A DNA stretch of 64,000 nt from positions 4,836,001-4,900,000 of the forward strand of contig NZ_JARUND010000001.1 in NCBI RefSeq assembly GCF_036898825.1. The letters are read 5' to 3'. Source of the DNA: Streptomyces sp. B21-083 (GTDB taxonomy: Bacteria; Actinomycetota; Actinomycetes; Streptomycetales; Streptomycetaceae). The position numbers and the translations under genes were made by a program. The notes under the pieces were generated by a model. It was not told where the DNA came from. It searched no databases and saw only the letters and a program-made list of their open reading frames with translations. Numbering within the stretch: position 1 is the first letter of the stretch; each line of letters begins with the position of its first letter. Below are positions 61,101-64,000 of the stretch, piece by piece.

Positions 61101-61958
61101 ATGACTGCCCGCCGCCGGCGCACAGCGCCTTCCGGAAGCACTCTCCGGATGCTGAGGGCCGCGGTGTTCTCCGCGGTCTGTGTCGTGCTGGCCGGGGCTG
61201 GTCACACCTTCGCCTCCTGTGCCTCCGTTCCGCTGTGGACCCTGTTCGCCGGTTTCCTCGGGGTCCTCGCGTGCGCGGCACCCCTCGCCGGACGGACCCG
61301 CTCGCTGCCGGGCATCGTCGCCCTGCTGGCCGTCGGCCAGACCGTCCTGCACACCCTGTTCGGGCTGGGGCAGCACATGACATCGGCGGCGGCCTCCCCG
61401 GCCGCCACGGCGGACGCCACCCTGGTCGCACGGGCCGCCCGGCTGCTGTGCGGTGTGCCGCTCGCGGCGATCAGCCCGGCGCAGGCCCAGAGGATCCTCG
61501 CCGACGCGCGGATCAGTACGGGCGGCGGTACAGGAAGCGGTACGGGGGCGGGTGCCAGTGGCGGGACGGGCATGGACATGGGGTCCATGAGCCACCCCAC
61601 GGACGCCCTCGTGTCCGCCGGGTCCGTCTCCGCCCTGCTGCCGACGCTGCCCATGCTGCTCGGTCACGTCCTCGCGGCCGTCGCCACCGGCTGGCTGCTG
61701 CGTCGCGGCGACCTGGCCCTGCTGCGGCTGATGCGCCTGTCGGCGCACGGAGTGGCCGAGGGGGCGCTCGTACGATCCCTGCGCGGGGCGCTCGCGCTGG
61801 CGCGCGCACTGCGTACGGGCCTTCCGGGTACGCCCGGTACGGCATCGCGCACACCGCGCGCGTGGACCCTCGTATCTCTGCGGCCGTCCGCCACCGCGCT
61901 CCAGCACACGGTGATCCGGCGCGGTCCGCCGGCCTCCTCGCTCGTGCTCGCCGCCTGA
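61101..61958 (+). CDS. Membrane protein of the copper-handling cluster
   Basis: 285 residues from ATG 61101. Four to five hydrophobic segments (LRAAVFSAVCVVLAGAGHTF, LWTLFAGFLGVLACAAPLAG, LPGIVALLAVGQTVLHTLFG, LLPTLPMLLGHVLAAVATGW) and a Met/His/Gly loop (GGTGMDMGSMSHPT, ~155-168) that could bind copper. It heads a run of copper genes (YcnI, Sco, PCuAC) in the same direction. No known domain is firm; a copper-import accessory role is inference from context. Confidence 0.8.
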   Translation: MTARRRRTAPSGSTLRMLRAAVFSAVCVVLAGAGHTFASCASVPLWTLFAGFLGVLACAAPLAGRTRSLPGIVALLAVGQTVLHTLFGLGQHMTSAAASPAATADATLVARAARLLCGVPLAAISPAQAQRILADARISTGGGTGSGTGAGASGGTGMDMGSMSHPTDALVSAGSVSALLPTLPMLLGHVLAAVATGWLLRRGDLALLRLMRLSAHGVAEGALVRSLRGALALARALRTGLPGTPGTASRTPRAWTLVSLRPSATALQHTVIRRGPPASSLVLAA

Positions 61959-62146
61959 CACGACGCGACCGCTCCCCGTCGGGTCCCCAGGGTCTTCGGA
62001 TCCGAGGGTCCGAGGGCCGGAGAGAGGGCCGCCGTCGTGCGGCACGCGCGTGTGTGTGCACCGTTTCGCACGCGTGACCCTCTTCCGCTCCGACCGCCGG
62101 ACTCCCCGGCACGTCGGACCTCACTCGAAGTGGAGCGCCTTCCGTC

Positions 62147-62881
62147 ATGAAGGTTTCCCGTATCGCCGCCGTCGGCGCCCTCGCCGGTGCCACCGTTCTC
62201 GTCCTGTCCGGCCCCGCCTTCGCGCACGTCAGCGTCTCGGCCGAGGGCACCGCCGCCAAGGGCGGCTACGCGACCGTCAACTTCAAGGTGCCGAACGAGC
62301 GTGACAACGCCTCGACCACCAAGCTGGAGGTCAGCTTCCCGGCCGACCACCCGCTCGCCTCGGTGATGCCGCAGCCGATCGACGGCTGGACCGTCAAGGT
62401 CACCAAGTCCAAGCTGGCCAAGCCTCTTGAGATGCACGGCGAGAAGATCTCCGAGGCCGTCTCCAAGGTCACCTGGACCGCCACCGGCAAGGGTGTCGAG
62501 CCCGGCTTCTTCCAGAAGTTCCCGCTCTCCCTCGGCCAGCTGCCCGAGGACACCGACGAGCTCGTCTTCAAGGCGCTCCAGACGTACTCCGACAAGGAGG
62601 TCGTCCGCTGGATCGAGGTCCAGGAGGATGGCGCCGAGGAGCCCGACAACCCCGCTCCGGTGCTGGCGCTGTCCGCTGCCACCGAGGGCCACCACGGCGG
62701 CGCCTCGACCACGACGGAGGAGCCCGCCGAGCAGGCCGCCGCGAAGACCACGACGACGGCCGCCGAGCCCGCCGACAGCAGCGACACGATCGCGCGCGTG
62801 CTGGGCGTCGTGGGCATCGTCGTCGGTGTCGCGGGCGTGGCGTTCGGCGTGCTGGCCGGCCGTCGTCGCACCACCGTCTGA
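62147..62881 (+). CDS. YcnI-family copper-binding protein
   Basis: 244 residues. Signal peptide (VGALAGATVLVLSGPAFA) cleaved before HVSVSAEG, so the mature protein begins with the conserved His that forms the monohistidine copper brace in the family. DUF1775 beta domain ~27-165 (ATVNFKVPNERDNASTTKLE, PQPIDGWTVKVTKSKLAKPL, conserved Trp in VRWIEVQED). An acidic Thr/Glu linker and C-terminal TM (ARVLGVVGIVVGVAGVAFGV) with RRR anchor follow. It likely hands Cu(II) to the following Sco/PCuAC proteins. Confidence 0.93.
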   Translation: MKVSRIAAVGALAGATVLVLSGPAFAHVSVSAEGTAAKGGYATVNFKVPNERDNASTTKLEVSFPADHPLASVMPQPIDGWTVKVTKSKLAKPLEMHGEKISEAVSKVTWTATGKGVEPGFFQKFPLSLGQLPEDTDELVFKALQTYSDKEVVRWIEVQEDGAEEPDNPAPVLALSAATEGHHGGASTTTEEPAEQAAAKTTTTAAEPADSSDTIARVLGVVGIVVGVAGVAFGVLAGRRRTTV

Positions 62882-63003
62882 CCCGCGCTCGCCTCCGGTG
62901 CGCGCCGGGGGCGTGCGGTTGTCCCGTACGCCCCCGGTCGTCCGGTGCACCCCCTGGGTGCGCACCGCACCTCCCACGCACACCACCTTCAGGACATCGC
63001 CCT

Positions 63004-63657
63004 ATGCGCAAGAAGCTGTTCGCCGCGTCCGCCCTGCTCGTCGCGGCCACCCTGACCCTCTCCGCCTGCGGCAGCGGCGACGACTCCGGCCAGTCCGTCG
63101 CCGATGTCTCCGTCGAGGCCGGCTCGGACAAGGCGGCCACGATCCTCGACCAGCCGTTCGAGAAGCCCGACCTCGTCCTCACCGACACCCAGGGCAAGAA
63201 GTACGACCTCCGCGCGGAGACCAAAGGCCGGCCCACGCTCATCTACTTCGGTTACACCAACTGCCCCGACGTCTGCCCGCTGACGATGAGCAACATCGCC
63301 GTCGCCAAGAAGCAGCTGTCCAGGGCCGACCAGGACAAGCTCCGCATCGTGTTCGTCACCACCGACCCGAAGCGGGACACCCCAGCCGCGCTCGGCAAGT
63401 GGCTCAAGGGCATCGACCCCCAGGTCGTCGGTCTGACCGGGGACTTCGCCACCATCCAGGCGGGCGCCCGCACCCTCGGCATCTCCATCGAGCCGACGTC
63501 GAAGGACAAGAACGGCAAGACGATCTCGATGCACGGCACGCAGGTCATCGCGTTCTCCCCGAAGACCGACGGCGGTTACGTGCTGTACGGCGAGGACGCC
63601 ACCGTCGACGACTACATCAAGGACCTCCCCAAGCTGATCAAGGGGCAGAACCCGTGA
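63004..63657 (+). CDS. Sco1/SenC-type copper chaperone lipoprotein
   Basis: 217 residues. Lipobox TLTLSACGSG (Cys20). Thioredoxin-like fold with the copper CxxxC in YFGYTNCPDVCPLTMSNI, TTDPKRDTPAALGKWLKGID, and the third ligand His in TISMHGTQVIAF. It metallates the CuA site of cytochrome c oxidase on the outer side of the membrane. Its stop overlaps the PCuAC start by 4 nt. Confidence 0.94.
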   Translation: MRKKLFAASALLVAATLTLSACGSGDDSGQSVADVSVEAGSDKAATILDQPFEKPDLVLTDTQGKKYDLRAETKGRPTLIYFGYTNCPDVCPLTMSNIAVAKKQLSRADQDKLRIVFVTTDPKRDTPAALGKWLKGIDPQVVGLTGDFATIQAGARTLGISIEPTSKDKNGKTISMHGTQVIAFSPKTDGGYVLYGEDATVDDYIKDLPKLIKGQNP

Positions 63658-64000
63658 GGCGCCCGAAGGTCATGGGGCTCGTGAGGCTTCCCGCTCTGAC
63701 GGCGGCCACGCTGCTGGCCGGAGCGCTCACCCTCACCGGGTGCGGGAGTTCGGACTCCGGGTCCGACGACAGCGCAAGCGCAGGCCTGTCCGTCGGCTCC
63801 GCCTACATGCCCGAGCCGGTCTCGGACTCCATGGCGGCCGGGTTCCTCGTCATCACCAACAAGGGCGCCGCCGGTGACGTACTCACCCGCGTCACCAGCG
63901 ATGTCGCGGGCGACGTCACCGTGCACAGGACCGTCGGCCAGACCATGGAGGAGGCCGAGCGCCTCGACATCCCGGCCCACGGCCAACTCGTGCTGCAGAG
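63654..64000 (+). CDS. PCuAC-type periplasmic copper chaperone (C-terminus outside window)
   Basis: 115 codons in the window from GTG 63654 (GTGA overlap with sco). Lipoprotein signal with lipobox TLTGCGSS, then a DUF461/PCuAC domain beginning GLSVGSAYMPEPVSDSMAAG, FLVITNKGAAGDVLTRVTSD, and VTVHRTVGQTMEEAERLDIP, with the His and Met ligands at their usual places. PCuAC delivers Cu(I) to cytochrome oxidase together with Sco. Confidence 0.93.
   Translation, partial: MRRPKVMGLVRLPALTAATLLAGALTLTGCGSSDSGSDDSASAGLSVGSAYMPEPVSDSMAAGFLVITNKGAAGDVLTRVTSDVAGDVTVHRTVGQTMEEAERLDIPAHGQLVLQ

Overview
The window is Streptomyces chromosome. The evidence is very high GC with codon position 3 almost always G or C, frequent GTG starts, and Streptomyces-type genes: a subtilisin-inhibitor (SSI) protease inhibitor, a SigE-family sigma factor, HATPase and SpoIIE-type regulators, prim-pol proteins and actinomycete integrative-element genes. 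A perfect 38-bp palindrome at 19376-19413 contains the 14-bp parS sequence, so the region is probably on the oriC-proximal part of the chromosome.

Core blocks. 1-5.9 kb: a response regulator, sensor kinase and GT2-GtrA glycosyltransferase in a row, then an amidohydrolase and a DUF2797 protein. 13.4-26.6 kb: tRNA-Arg(ACG), tRNA-Ser(GCT), an SSI-type inhibitor, a 1521-residue PAS/pseudokinase/tandem-receiver protein, parS, an acyl-CoA ligase, a sigma factor, a three-gene Ltp2/ChsH1/ChsH2-DUF35-like operon with 4-nt overlaps, a small secreted protein and a prim-pol protein. 47.5-64 kb: an HtrA protease, glycerophosphodiesterase, two HATPase regulators, a DUF5926/SEC-C protein, a second prim-pol, a GAF-SpoIIE phosphatase, aminopeptidase P, a MocR regulator, an MFS transporter, a decayed citG-like gene, and a copper-handling run (membrane protein, YcnI, Sco, PCuAC).

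Accessory blocks. (a) An IS630-type element at 6232-7401 splits a methyltransferase gene; removing it with one TA restores the frame. (b) A decayed integrative element lies at 7744-13332 between 84-bp direct repeats of the 3' half and terminator of tRNA-Arg(ACG). It holds two tandem small Cys/Trp proteins, an IS5 deletion derivative, a Nudix gene, a broken HTH-TPR regulator and an N-truncated tyrosine integrase. (c) At tRNA-Ser(TGA) there is a 0.9-kb relic (26876-27729), and then an apparently complete ~19.6-kb actinomycete integrative and conjugative element (AICE, 27779-47443). The AICE has a GntR regulator, an SCO3933-like protein, an FtsK/TraB-like translocase, a DUF2637 membrane protein, a RepSA-like initiator, excisionase and integrase.

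AICE cargo. A 796-residue Mrr-like nuclease fused to a STAND-type NTPase lies at one end, beside a membrane-anchored helical protein and an ISL3 element with an 8-bp target duplication. A stand-alone OLD-family ATPase-TOPRIM nuclease lies between the integrase and the att site. Both are visibly AT-richer than their neighbours and look like anti-phage cargo. The Nudix/regulator module (~1.4 kb) is present in both integrative elements, intact in the AICE and broken in the relic. The strongest candidates for new biology are the Mrr-STAND locus, the convergently overlapping Nudix/HTH-TPR pair, the twin small Cys/Trp proteins, the two-hairpin intergenic RNA at 52139-52230, and the split tRNA-Ser whose two halves meet at one nucleotide.
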